Positions 21,000 through 32,823 of a stretch of 64,000 nucleotides of DNA are shown here, piece by piece. Each line of letters starts with the position of its first letter. Positions within the stretch are counted from its first letter, which is position 1. The stretch is from Thinopyrum elongatum (lineage: Eukaryota; Streptophyta; Magnoliopsida; Poales; Poaceae): contig CM022302.1 of the NCBI GenBank assembly GCA_011799875.1, forward strand, positions 525,030,228 through 525,094,227. The letters run 5' to 3'. The position numbers were made by a program, and so were the translations under genes. Under the pieces are notes generated by a model that searched no databases, was not told where the DNA came from, and worked only from the letters and a program-made list of their open reading frames with translations.

Positions 21000-23900
21000 C
21001 CAATTTTCATCTACAGTTTCCCCCTCGCCGTCAGGCTGCTGGACCTCGCCGTCGACGCCTTCGCCGACGCCCTCGCCGTGCCCTGCCCCTCGCCGACGCC
21101 CTCACTGCGCCCTGCCCCTCTGCCCCGACGTGCGCCCTGCCCTGACGCCGCCGCTCCCCGCGCCCCTGCCCCGACGCCGCCGGCCAGGTATACTCCCTCC
21201 ACCCCTCTCCTCCCTCCAGTGTATGTGCTCTGTTTTTCACCAAGTCATAATCTGTAACAGAACTTTGCATTTTGCATTGATCCTATTGAAATAGTTCTAG
21301 TTCAACTGGAGCATTTCAAAGTCTGAGAAATGCTCAAGTTCAACAGGATCTATTTTCTCCTTCATAAAAAATTGTTTTTTTGCCATGTCAAGTGTTGTAT
21401 TTTGGTGGCAAATATACTTCTTTTTACTAGGTTTACTAGGTTTTTTTGCCATGCAAGCGCTACTATACTTGGGTTTTGCCTAAATTTTTTGAATCAGTGG
21501 AATTACAGGTTGTGGTGTTGCATCTCCGTGGAGTTGGTCCCTAATCGTCCCTCCACTGTTCGACAAAAGGTGTCCATTTCTTGTATGTTGAGTTTTGTTC
21601 ATAGGATGATGGTTGGTTCATTTGTTGAGTTGTGTATTCATCCATGTGTATAAATCTTGTATTCATCTTGTGTATAAATTTTGTATTCATCTTGTCGTTA
21701 AAACATAACCCTGATAACTTTGATTTTGAGGCATATGAAAACATGAGAGAGGGGGTCGTTAAAACATAACCCCGATAACTTCGACATGAGGGGGGGGGTC
21801 GTTAAAACATAATCCCGATAACTTTGAATTTGAGGCATATAAAAACATGATTTGCACATCGGACAGGCATGAGAGAGGCGGTCCGCAAAGTATCCTCTCC
21901 CGAAAGATAGGACGACTCATCAGACATGAGGGGGGAGGAGTCCTCGACGATCGTCTGAAACTAACTATTATAAAACTTGTCAAATTTGCATGATGTTTGC
22001 CACTAATCCATTGCTCATATGCATATGATTCCTTATTGTGATTAGGTCTATGTTTGCCACTAATCCATCTCTCATGGTTGTATATTGCAATGTTGTAATA
22101 TTTGCAGAAACTATGGACAGAGACTTATAAAAAGAAGAGTTGTTGGGGGATATAATCCGCGACGGGGGTGATGATATCACCTTATCGTTTCTCAACGACA
22201 CCGATGGTGAGGGAAGAGAGGATGATGGCTCCGGTGATCGAATGGAGGAGGGAGGAGATCATGACGGCTCCGGTGATCGAATGGAGGAGGGAGGATATGA
22301 CGGCTCCGCCGGTGCTGGAGCCTTAACTGTTACAAAGTCCGGCGAGGTATATATATATATTAATTAAGCCTCTGCTGACTAGATGCATTAATTGTTTTGT
22401 ATGTACATATATTAACGCTTCTTTCTTCTTTTAGCCCTCTGGATCGAGCCAAACTTCTGTAAGGAGACGAGGCCCGAAGAAAAGGTTGGGCCAGGATAAA
22501 AGGTTCACAATCGAAGAAGTCGCTCCAGATGGCCAACCGATTGCTCCCAAGCGGACCAAAGACAAATTTGTACATCAGTGCGAAGTTATTGTTAGGGACA
22601 ACGTCTCGATCAGCATCCAAGAATGGAATAAGAAGAAGGACGATGAAGTTTCTTATGTCGACGATAGACGGAAAGATGAGCTTTGGAACTCACTGATGAC
22701 AAATTCCAGCCTACCGCTAGATGAGGATCCAAATAACCCAGTTATACAGCGACAAGTCAAGTCGTGGGCTCTTAAGAAGATGGCAAAACTATTCAAGAAC
22801 TGGAAGAAAAGATTGAACGAGTTTGTCGACAAAGACAAGACTTCAGAATTCACCGGTCAATATGCGAAGATAAAAGATCACTGGCCCGCATTTGTGGCGT
22901 ACAAGAAATCGGAGGAAGCTAAGAAAAGGTCAAAGACAAATAAGCTAAATGCTGCAAAGAAGAAGTATCACCATGTTACAGGGTCAGGTGGCTACAGTAA
23001 AGCCCGGCCTACGTGGGACAAAGCTGAGAACGACCTGCTTGCTAAAGGGGTCGAACCAGCGACATTGAACTGGCCCGATCGGGCAAGGACTTGGTTCTTC
23101 GGGGTTGGGGGAACTTTGGACCCACAAACAGGGAAGTGTGTTTTCACGAAAGCTCAACTTGAAACACTCGTAAAAAAGATTCAGGAAGCAATCAAGGACG
23201 TGAAGGAAGGGATGTTCCATCCCGACAGAGAGAAGGACGAGCTGTCACGCGCCCTCGGGAATCCTGAACACCCTGGACGAACACGAGGCACATCAGGCCC
23301 CGTTGCGTGGAAGTATGGGTTTTCGGACAGCAGTGCCACTTATAGAAGCTGAGGGAGAAAGAAGAAAGAGGAAGCTGACCGGCTACAGAATTTGGAAGAA
23401 AGATTAACACTGCATGAGAAGAAACTAGAGGCGGCACTTACCTGTCAGCGAGCTTCTCAGCAGCACGAAGATCCTTCATTCGATACTGCCCACGAAGCTA
23501 CCCCACCATCTCAGCGGAAAAGTAGCGTGGCTTCCACGGAGCTCGTTCAGCCTGATATCACGGCTCCTCGCTAGCCCGTGGATGGTATCATGGAGAATGA
23601 ACATTGTGAGCTAATTGCGAAATGCCATAACCTAACCTTGAAGGTGGCGGTCGGCTATGTCTTACCTCCTCGACCTGATGGAACTTTCCATTTCGCTCTG
23701 ATTCCAAAGGGCTTTGCTATTGTCGGGGTGGATGAAATAAAGAACGGATTTGAGAGGCTGGAGCTTGAGTACCCTACAGATGAAGGGGAGATTCATCTAG
23801 AAAATGCCTTAAGGACTACCTGTCTATGGAAAAAGGAAAACATCTTGCTTCCAAACTGGACGCCGCCTCAGCAGACTCAGCCGGAGGAGGCCCCTCAGCA

Positions 23901-25902
23901 GACTCCTCACAGTCCAGCTCTGCTATCTTCGCTGCCTCAGTCGTCTCCGGTGCGTCAGCTGTCTCCGCCGCCTCAGCCGTCTCCGCCGCGTCAGCGGACT
24001 CCGGTGGAGGAGGCTCCTCAGCAGAATCCTCCTCCGCCTCAACTGTCTCCGCCGCCTCAGCGGACTCCGCCTCCTCTGCCGCGTCAGCGGACTCCGCCTC
24101 CTCCGCCGCGTCAGCTGACTCCGCCGCCTCAGCAACAGCGGAAGAAAGCCGCCGCCGCTTCGGCGGCTAGCAGTACAACATGGAAGAAATTCAGAGCTGG
24201 TCCAAGCCTCAAGGCTCCTGCCAAGTTATCATATGAGATGACTAACGAGGAAAACAAGGACATCATGGCTGCTGATGTGAAACACCAGCTTGCGCCGAAA
24301 CGTCCACCTCCAAAGGAGAAAATAGATCCGATAAAAGCGAAGCGCTCTCTGGATGCCCTTAGGTGACCACAACCGCCTCTGCCGCTATCACACTATGACC
24401 GCTGTATTGAAAAGACATTTGATGAAGCGCAACGGTCGGGAAGTACTAGCAGTGCTGCAAGACGAAGTGGGAAAACAATTCCCTAGCTCAGCGAACAAGA
24501 AAAGCAATCGTGCCCCCCGCTCAAGGTGTTTACCGATATCACTAATGATGCGGAGGTAGCGGCCGGTACCACTCTTGGTGATTAGTTAGGCGATGATGTA
24601 CACTTCGAGATGGCTGAGGTTGTAGCCTTTAAATACAAGCACGGGAAGCCTCTCGTCAAACCTGAGCAGCTCTCGCATCTATCAACAATGATGCGAAGAT
24701 TCCATGACTGGTGCTTGGAAACCTGCAAGGATGGGACAACCAGTATCTTGGTGGGAATTAAAGATGAACACGACTTCATTGGAGTCGACGCGATCTACGT
24801 TGAATTTGAAGAAATCTTTCAGTTCTACAATCAAGATGCCATCGACAAAACTATCGTCAGTTGCTATTGTCTATAAGTATTATTTCTGTAATTAAGTCTC
24901 TAGCTCAGCTCGTTCATTGCATGTATAATTATCCTCACTATATTATGCAGATTGAAGATCCTCGAATGCAAAAGAGGACAAATCTATGACATTGGGTTCA
25001 TTAACCCAAATACCGTAAATGAATGGTCGGTAAAAAAGACCCCCGAAGTTACTGAGGAGAACTGGCTAAACTCGTTCCTTCGACAACAAAACAGAAGGGA
25101 AATACTCTTTCATTACAACTTCAAGTGAGTGTTACTGTCTTGTGCATATTCTGTTTCGCTTACTCGAGGTTAAGTGTAATTGATGAGTTATGCGTGCACA
25201 GGTTCCACTTTATTCTGCTATCCACTAAGCTTGACGCGGAAGTAGTAATTGTCTTGGACTCGAGACGTAAAGACCAAAAGGAGTGGGCGGACATGAGTGA
25301 AATGCTGCAGAAGTAAGTTCAATCATTATCGCACCATATCGGCAACTTTCGTTCATTTCCTGGTATCAAGTAATCATTTTCTTTGCCGGGCAGGGTTTGG
25401 AAAAAGTTCACCAGCAAGGTACCGGGTGAATGGAAAAATGAGCTGCGATTTTCACACCCCAAAGTAAGTAGTACTAGCTAGTTCCGCGCATCTATCATTG
25501 ATTCTAAGTTTCAATACCATTATCATGCTTGATTATCATTTTGATTGAACTCTATTCTCGTAAAGTGCTTGTGGTAGGCACCCGGGAATAATTTATGTGG
25601 ATACTATGTTTGCGAGTTCATTCGCCACTCGACCTTTGAGAGGGGCTTATCTGAGCAACAATTTGAAGTACGTAAACAATATTCATAATTTTATTTTATT
25701 ATCATCAATTGTGTTGAGTTTCATTCATATATATATATATTGACCCCCTTCTTTAAATTAGATCTGGCGGAAGCGGGACGAACTCCTACCAAATGATCGC
25801 ATACGAGCAATTCAAGAGGAATTGGCGGGATTCTTTGTTGACCACGTCATACTTGAAGACGGAGAATACCATCGGGAATTGCAATGCGATTCTGGTAGAT
25901 GA
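21000..25902 (+). pseudogene. CACTA second gene: TNPA-like, proline-rich linker and Ulp1-like protease
   Basis: Hand-read exons: leader about 21000-21186, 22108-22346 (ATG 22113), 22436-24872, 24951-25124, 25202-25312, 25394-25463, 25578-25667, 25762-25902. Exon 2 encodes an acidic twofold GSGDRMEEGG repeat. Exon 3 begins with a Transposase_24-like domain (FTIEEVAPDG, VSYVDDRRKDELW, FFGVGGTLD), then a coiled coil, a conserved LKVAVGYVLPP block and a long Pro/Gln linker (23870-24130). Later exons form a C48-type cysteine protease: His in FHFILL, Asp in VLDSRR, Cys in NNLCGYYVC. Lesions: TAA at 22128, TGA at 23350 and 24364, TAG at 23572, and TAGs near 24495 and 24585; the exon 3 donor reads AT instead of GT. 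Five stops fit single-base decay of Arg, Gln or Tyr codons. It is therefore an inactive copy. Confidence 0.8.
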
Positions 25903-26489
25903 TGTTAGGGATTGTAAGAGATGTTATATTGTATATATGCATCAACGTGTACTATATGTAATAGCGTCGAATAGATATACGAAAACTTGTTGTTCGACCA
26001 ACAAGCACGGAGAAAGAGAGGTCACTTCTCTCTATATATTGATCATGACGATGTTGTGTAATTAATGGTTCCTTCATTGCTTACTATCTAGCTTCGAGTT
26101 CTCTCTATATGTAGTAGCTAGCGTCGACCAAGCACGGAGAAAAAGAGGTCACTTCTCTCTATATGTAGTAGCTAGCTAACGCAATATGAAACCCCTAAAC
26201 CCTCCAAAACCCCAAAACCCCTCTTTCAAAAGAGAAAAACAAAAACCCCAGCGTCTGGCAGCTGCTGACGCGTGGCTGTCTTTTAGTCCTGGGCGGTGTT
26301 ACCAACCGGGACTAAAGGTCCTCCTACCTGGGCATCCCACAGCGGCCACGTGGAGCCCCTTTAATCCCGGTTCGTAACACGACCGGAACTAAAAGTTGTG
26401 GGCATTAGTCCTGATCGTTTAGTCCCGATTGCAGAACCGGGACTAAAGGCCCTCTGGAACCGGGACTGATGCCCTGTTTTCTACTAGTG
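25903..26489. repeat. CACTA copy B right subterminal region and terminal repeat
   Basis: It contains a repeated 'agcacggagaaa.agaggtcacttctctctatat' segment (about 26006-26038 and 26130-26162), then several 'GGGACTAAAGG' motifs in both directions (26281-26470), and the terminal repeat 26471-26489, CACTAGTAGAAAA on the minus strand. The 3-bp target duplication expected next (ATC, 26490-26492) cannot be paired because the left end is missing. Confidence 0.85.
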
Positions 26490-26493
26490 ATCC

Positions 26494-27188
26494 GATGAGC
26501 TCCCTATGCCGGTCGCCCAACCCCATCCACCCCACTGGCGACAAGTGCTCCTTCCACCTAGAGGAGGCACACGACTACATCGGTGTTGACATCATCATCG
26601 CATCAAGGTCCTTCCTATGCCGCCACACCTCCCGCATGGCATCGCCGACTCGGCCTACTACGTGAAACTTCTGGGTGTGAGCCTCAATGGGTCCCCGATT
26701 CCAGGTATCCACCGGACCATGTTCGAGCTGCAGCGCGACGGGTCAGGAGGTTGCTTTGTGGACCCTGGCACATAGATCATCCGGTGTGGGCAGCATATGT
26801 GCCCGTGGAGCATGCGGTGGCCAATGTGCTGCAGCAGTGGGGGTACAAGCGCGTGCGCGACCCCAACTTCCGCCTTTGTTTCCGTGAGGAGCCCGCGATT
26901 TGGTCGCACATCCCGAGGCTGACGCTCGACTTCGAGGGTTCAACTACTCGGCGCGGGGAGCACACGCTCGCGCACCTGGAAATTGGCCCGCGGGGCCTCT
27001 TCCTAAAGGTTGACAACGAGCAGTTATTGTGCTTTGGCTTGTACGCCACGACCACGGGCAACCCGATGGTCATCGGCGCCATACAACAGGTGGATACGCG
27101 ATTCATTTTTGACCTTAGGGCCAACACGACCACCTTCCGCCCGGAGAGCTGCGAGGCCGACACCGATCCCACCCCGTCCGAGTGGTGA
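26494..27188 (+). pseudogene. Nepenthesin-like aspartic protease, C-terminal part
   Basis: The region encodes the C-terminal lobe of a plant A1 aspartic protease. The first segment reads DSAYYVKLLGVSLNG and GSGGCFVDPGT, the second active-site strand with DPGT where DSGT is typical. A frameshift at about 26771-26775 is needed to continue with WAAYVPVEHAVANVLQQWGY, RLCFREEPAIWSHIPRLTL, CFGLYATTTGNPMVIGAIQQ and DLRANTTTFRPESC. It ends at TGA 27186-27188. The N-terminal lobe with the first aspartate is absent, and the sequence begins directly at the CACTA border, so the CACTA insertion or an older truncation removed it. GC-rich codon use fits a grass gene. The changed DPGT leaves activity doubtful even before truncation. 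Confidence 0.8.
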
Positions 27189-27590
27189 CCTTGTACCCTT
27201 TATTAGTTGCTCGTCGATCATTAGCCACTGATGCTTAAGATCGTTGTGCGCCATCCTTAACTGAGTGGCAAGTCAGAATATATAATAAACCATGAAGATT
27301 CATGCACAGTCTCCTCCTCTTTTATCTAAGATGCAGATTCTGACATGGACTCATCATCTCTTCCTAACATCCGGAGAGCCGTGAAGCCGACACCGCGCCC
27401 ACCCCGTCCGAGTGGTGACCTTGTACCATTCATTAGCCAATCATTAGCCACTGATGTTTAAGATCGTTGTGTGCCATCCTTGACTGAGTAGCAAGTCAGA
27501 ATATATATAATAAACCATGAAGATTCATGCACAGTGTCCTCCCTCTTTTAGCTAAGAGGCAGATTCGACATAGACTTGTTCATATCTGCA
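27141..27590 (+). repeat. Tandem duplication (about 230 bp) of the protease 3' end
   Basis: 27141-27370 holds the last 15 codons and 3' flank of the protease pseudogene, and 27371-27590 repeats it with scattered differences. The second copy keeps an open tail ending PTPSEW-stop. Both carry 'aataaaccatgaagattcatgc', a possible polyadenylation region. Confidence 0.9.
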
Positions 27591-28047
27591 AAAAAAAGGA
27601 ACCACATCATTTGTTAGTTAGAATCAGGTTGTCGGTTTGCCGCTGAAGCATCAGGGTGTCCCTATGAACATCTACCATGTAGCTGATGTTGTATCCATTC
27701 CATTTGTCCACCATTGGCACATCTTTTTCATTCATGTAATGTAACCATTTTTTTTCCAGAATGTTGTCCCAGTTTCACTGCCATTAATTCCCCCCCACTG
27801 TCAGTCCTGAAAAGCAGCAAGATCAGGGAGTACTGGGCCGGGCCATTTCATGCTCTCACACCAAGAAAATAAACAGGACAGGAAAACTGAGCTTAATCCA
27901 GCCCTCTCACGACCTGGACGTTTCTGGTCGTCTGCTCGCTTGTTTTAGGCGATCTCGGCTGTCTGATCTGCTGTATATGGAGTCACGCAGTCTATGTAGT
28001 GAATACCGTGTTACACTAGTCATCATGATATAACTATTGACTGTTAA
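27591..28047. other. Intergenic, nothing recognised
   Basis: No gene, repeat border or structured RNA was recognised here. Confidence 0.5.
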
Positions 28048-28060
28048 AACAAGTAGCTTT

Positions 28061-28357
28061 GCGAACCAATATGTGGTTGGATGATTAGGAGGGCATTGGT
28101 ATCCTCAGTCCATCAGTGTTCAAGTCCTGGTGCTCGCATTATTTCTGGATTTATTTTAGGATTTCCGGCGATGTGCGTTCAGTGGGAGGAGACGTTCCCG
28201 TCGAGGCGCATGTGGTGACTTCGCCAAGCTCAAGATGATATGTCCGGCTTAGTCTCTCAGAGGTGCTCATAGGGGTAGGGTCTACACGTGTGTGTTCTTA
28301 GATATGAGTGTATGTGCGTATATATACGCGCCTGCGTCTATACTGTGTTCTAAAAAA
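28061..28357 (+). mobile_element. Au-type SINE, copy 1
   Basis: A tRNA-like head (A-box-like 'tggttggatgattag', B-box-like 'gttcaagtcc') is followed by the Au body ('gggaggagacgttcccgtcga', 'gtgctcataggggtaggg') and a short A run. Imperfect target duplications flank it: AACAAGTAGCTT (28048-28059) and ACAAATAACTT (28358-28368). Confidence 0.9.
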
Positions 28358-28368
28358 ACAAATAACTT

Positions 28369-28681
28369 ACAAAATGTACACCATTACTTGCTTTTGGAGC
28401 AACCGATCTCGAGTTTTTGGCATTCCCTAGAAAGGTGAATATAATACAAGTGTAACTATTGCAATGTTATGGAAAATGACAATTTTCGTAGAAAAATATA
28501 TTATTTGCTTTATGTGTAGAAACAATCAATTCAGACTAGTAAAATATCCTATCTGACCTTTTTTTTAAAGAATAAGACAGTAGCATAATTCATTACCACA
28601 TAGACACTGCCAAAAAATTTAGAATTTTCTTGAGAATTTGAAACACACTTTATTTTCTCTCTTTCTTGAACATAGTGCGTA
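28369..28681. other. Intergenic, AT-rich, nothing recognised
   Basis: AT-rich DNA. A possible splice acceptor 'cttgaacatag' at about 28672 precedes the next coding stretch. Confidence 0.45.
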
Positions 28682-29140
28682 CCAAATGGTTTAGGAGCTG
28701 TCCTTAGAGATGAATGGGGCCCTTCTGTTGCTGCTGCAACATGGTTTAGTCCAAATGTCTCCGATGCCGCTACAGCTGAAGCAATGGCACGCCGGAATGG
28801 TCTGAATTTGGCAGCGCTTGTAGGATGGTCAAAGATTGAAGCCGAGTCTGACTGTGATCTTGTGATTGAGGCTGTTAAAGACCCATCTAGTTTCTTTGAC
28901 GCGCAAACAGCGACTATTGTTGAATGCTTACAACTCGCTAGCGAATTCGGACAGGTTCAGTTTCTAGCATGCGATCGAGAAGCAAACCAAGTGACAGATG
29001 CTCTAGCTAAAGAAGCATACAAATTGAAGAATTCTTATGCCAGGGACACCGAACCACCTGACTTCATTTCATCACTGATTGTAAATGACATTGATACTCT
29101 GATGAATGAAAGCATTACCTTGTCAAAAATAAATAAATAA
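28682..29140 (+). pseudogene. LINE-type RNase H domain, C-terminal part
   Basis: An open frame reads NGLGAVLRDEWGP, AATAEAMARRNGL, KIEAESDCDLVIEAV and a final NQVTDALAKEA, the fold and active-site order (E, D, D) of the RNase H module common at the 3' end of plant non-LTR retrotransposons and in stand-alone plant RNase H-like proteins. The first strand with its catalytic Asp is missing. The frame ends at TAA 29138-29140, after an A-rich 'aaaaataaataaataa' that could be the element's tail. A short host RNase H-like exon is the alternative. Confidence 0.7.
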
Positions 29141-30839
29141 ATAGGGCATACCAAAGTCCTCATTTTACACTAGATAGATTGCCACTGGTCATCATCGGAA
29201 AGGAAATTTGAATACGGCCTCAAACCAGGGTCTTGAGAAATAACTTCCTTTCTTCTTTGTCTACTCTCGATTCATTTGTCTTTCTTTTCGCATAGATTCT
29301 TCAATCAATAATTCTGGGAATAGTAGGGTGAAGTAAAATGTGTTTAAACTTTAAAAGGATGCATGTACTGCGGTTTGAGATAAACATTGCAGAAACATGC
29401 ATTGTGGGCTCCTTTGAGGCTTGCAATGGCTAGTAGTAGAAAATGACATTGATTGGATGCTATGCTGGAGAAACGAAGAAGCACATACATGGTCGGTCCA
29501 TCTTGAATATTGACCACAGGAGAAGCCTTGTGCCACTGCTCTTCAATGTAAGCCATTGTCACAAGTAATCTTGTCAATTTTCATGGCAGCCAACAAAAAG
29601 TAGTAGTACCATATTTAAAGGCCAGAGTAAACATGATAGGAATTGCATGAGTGCGCCACTTTGAGTATGTAGCTCCACTATACTAGCAGAATAACAGAAA
29701 GTAGGACTGACGGCACAAAGCAAAATTCTGAAAACAGATAGGAATTGATCGGCATGGAAGACGATGGTATTGTCAGTGAGCATCATGAATCCGCAAACAC
29801 AAAAGCATGAGAATCATGTCAACGCACAACTTTGGTTGCTGTATGTTGACCCTGCATAGGCAGAGGAGGTAAAACAAAATCAACTTCGGTAATATGGAAA
29901 TATGAATTCTGCACTTGTAAGTACTACTACAGATAAAAATGCATAAAACAACAGGGTGACTAAGTTTGAAAAGCAGGCATAGACTAAAAAGTTCACAAAG
30001 AAAATCTGAGGATGAATGCATAAATTCAGAAATATATCCCTTCAGAGAAAAATCAGCAGAAATATAGCATATTCAGCCAATTATTGGAGTGCATGCACAA
30101 GCAGACTTCAGTGAGAGTAGAAAAAACAATATAGCATCTGACATGTATACCATTCAAAACCAAGTACATTGCATGGATGCCTTATATATATAAAACAAAG
30201 GGTTTTTCGTCCTCTTGGCCTCCATTAGGCTCTCCTTGATTCAAAGGATTTTCATAGGATTTGGAGGAATATAACCTCGCGAACTTTTCCTGCGCTACTC
30301 CTTTGATTCGTAGGATTGAATCCTATAGGAAATTTTCCCAAGTAACCATATGTACTATATTCCATAGAAAATCTAGCATCCACTCTAACCTCTTGGAAAA
30401 ATACTTTGTTTTTCCTGTGATGTAATCAAACAAACTCAAAATCCTATATTTTTTCTATTCCTGATTTTGTACACAATCCTGCAACTCAAAGAGTCTCTTA
30501 AAGGGAAACCGAACCTAAGAAAAAGGCAAGCATGGAAACAGAAGAACATCACTGTAGCATTTGAACCATCACAGTGTTGATTTTTTTTCAGGAAACAAAG
30601 AGTGTAGAACGAAGCTAAAACTAAGTCACCGTTGAACAGATAGTTAGCATGTGACCGACACATTCAGACAACCCTAGAAATTTGCAAACCATGAAAGACA
30701 CTGAGATAACAGAACTGCATGAGTTTCAGATCAAAATACAGGCCCAAGGCAATAGGATGAATTCATATTTCTAAGCTGTAAAACGATAAAATAATATTTG
30801 CATCTATGAGTATGCTAACCATGCATTAGACATGCTTAC
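29141..30839 (-). repeat. Downstream flank of FBL-A, copy 1 of a duplicated block
   Basis: From about 29565 this matches 36575-37754 and 61545-63299 in order ('aggaattgcatgagtg.gccact', 'aatcatgtcaacgcacaacttt', 'tcaaaggattttcatagga'). No coding gene is seen in it. 30203-30500 contains 'attcaaaggattttcatagg' with inverted echoes and may be an old MITE. 29141-29564 shows nothing recognisable. Confidence 0.7.
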
Positions 30840-32456
30840 CAGTTCAATGTTGCACTCCACAAAAGGATACTCCATGAAGAAGTTTTTTACTTTTGAGCAC
30901 CAATCGGCACATGGAGTGATGCCACCTGCCAGTCTGAGAGTCACTTTTTTAAGCACCAGAGCACATGTAAATATCACTTTCAAGGAATCGAACTCATGAT
31001 CTTCCCCGTTCATGCCTTGAATTTCCACATTTTCAAGATTAGCCAAGGAGGTAGTTTGTGTTTTCCAGTCCTTAGGCTCATCACAGAGACAATTTACTGG
31101 GCATGCATCCTTCACCTAAAACAAGTGTGAAGTGCAACAATATATTATAGATGTTTCACTTTTATAGAAGCTCAAGAATGTACCTAATTTTTTCTGTTGA
31201 GCATTACTGCATGTATTCCAAAATTATAAGCAAATTGATAAATTTACCTCTGATCTTAGTAGGACGATCTTAAGGTTACGTATAGTTGTACCAATCTGAT
31301 CCATCCTAAGGAGACGCAACACTAATGCTCCAAACCCAAGCCCCTTGGATTTGAGATGCACGTCCAAACAAGAGAAGTTGGTGACCATATGTTTATGTAT
31401 CTCGGACTCAAAGCGGAGCTCTGCATTTCGAGAATTAAGTGAATCCTACAAAATCAATTCAGCAACATGTCATGAAGAAATCGATTTAGCCGGTAAATTG
31501 AGCGAAGGATTAGATGAAGCGTACTTGGGCACACATGTGCAGTGACAGGACATGGACGATGGGGTGCCGCAAAGATGTGTTTTTTCCTGGGTCCATCTTC
31601 CCGTGCCTCTTTGTCGTGTTTAAGCCCACCTCCAAGAGGCCCCAAAGACCAAGCATGTAGAATGCCCTGGCATATGAGCACCGCCATGAGACCTTCTCCA
31701 CCATTGGTGTTAAGACCGAGACCCCGAGGTGGCCACCGGCATGGAAGTGCGCTGTCAATTGCTTAAGCATGGGGGCCTCGACGTCAATACGGGCTGTCCA
31801 CGTGTTCCTGCTCTCTACAACAAGTTCCTGCAACGATTGTGAGTACATTGTGAGTTTGTCCATGCCTACCAAACCGGTGTTGTATACCGTGAGCAAGCGC
31901 AGGCATGGGCAGCGGCAGAACAACGCGGCGAGGTCGACGTGGCAGCCTGAGAAGGAGAGTCTCTTCAGTGAAGGGAACCCGACACCGGCCTGTGGTGGGG
32001 CCAAGAGCAGGTATCCAGCGTGTAAGTTTATGGAGGTGGTGCAGTCCAAGCGCGGCAAGTCCACACCCAGACAGTGGACTCCCAGGTTCTGTGGGAGGGT
32101 GAAGCGCAGCTCTGCTAGTGCGAGCCTTGCAACGGCACAGAGCAGAGAGGAGACGCTGGAGGGGAGCATGTTGTCTTGCATGGGGACACTGATATCGAGG
32201 AGGAGGCGGTGAAACACCCCGTGATGAGCAACACGTTGGAGAGCGGCCTCGAGCGAGCCGAACGGGACATCATGGAGGGTGACGACGACCTTGGGGAGGC
32301 GGGTCCAGAAGCCGTGCCACCGGTGGGAGAGGATGCATGTGCGCAACTGAGGCCCTTGAGAACCTGGAGGAGCAGATCATCCAGGAGGGTGCTGATGAGG
32401 TCTGTTGAATCATGGGAGGCATGGCATGGTCCATTGTCTGACTCTGACACCTCCAT
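30840..32456 (-). pseudogene. FBL-A: F-box/FBD protein gene, frameshifted
   Basis: Exon 1 31525-32456 (ATG 32456, MEVSESDNG) encodes an F-box (DLISTLLDDLLLQVLK) and leucine-rich strands (VDLPRLDC, FPSLKRLSFSGCHVDL, CLRLLTVYNTGLV). Exon 2 is 31248-31445 and exon 3 30840-31115 carries the FBD-type end (CLCDEPKDW, VIFTCALVLKKVTLRL, YPFVECNIEL). Introns have GT..AG borders. Compared with FBL-B, 16 bp are missing near 32340 (inside the F-box, between VLK and RTCILSHRW), which shifts the frame. The C terminus is unclear: either a splice at 30839 or read-through to a TAG about 12 codons later. Such proteins normally serve as substrate adaptors of SCF ubiquitin ligases. Confidence 0.85.
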
Positions 32457-32823
32457 AGAATACCCCAACATGATACCTACAACTGAATTATTTTAGAGAG
32501 TGATAACTCATGGGGCAATAATATGCTCTTATACTACCTTGGTTTGTTTCCAAAATCAACACTCTACAGTTTGAAGAATATTTTTTTATTGTTGTAGATC
32601 ATTTTACCTACAAATTTGGTCAACCTTACAGTCTTTCTTTAGATAAAATTTATAGGCATGATAGTGAGTTTATTTTCTTTTTCTAGGAAAGCATGAGTTT
32701 AGGACTGTGCAAAACATAAATAGTTTTGCTAAAGCACATCTAGATCTGGGAAATATGCTGATCATGGATAGAATAAAAGTGAATGTTGTTTCTAGGAATA
32801 TGCTAATCATGTAAAAATAACTG
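32457..32823 (-). promoter_or_regulatory. FBL-A upstream / FBL-C downstream spacer
   Basis: This 367-bp gap is the 5' flank of FBL-A and 3' flank of FBL-C. It aligns with 45567-45917 between FBL-B and FBL-D, which is direct support for the duplication of a two-gene block. No TATA box stands out. Confidence 0.55.

Larger units (their letters stand above)
18248..26489 (+). mobile_element. CACTA (En/Spm) element copy B, left-truncated
   Basis: It starts in the middle of a TNP2 gene, continues through one inverted array unit, subterminal motifs and AT-rich repeats, then a second gene with its own TATA box, and ends in a terminal repeat reading CACTAGTAGAAAACAGGGC on the minus strand (26471-26489). 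The family matches copy A: the TNP2 halves are nearly identical and the flank 'aaaaatgccgcctac' is shared. The left terminus and N-terminal half of TNP2 are missing. Confidence 0.85.

Noticed and set aside
27642..27745. Short plus-strand frame with an IYHVADVVSIPFVHHWH-like run
   Set aside because: Short, without start, splice context or recognised family.
28061..28140. tRNA genes at the heads of the three SINEs
   Set aside because: A and B boxes are present but no cloverleaf with acceptor stem is evident; they are SINE heads with Au bodies and A tails.
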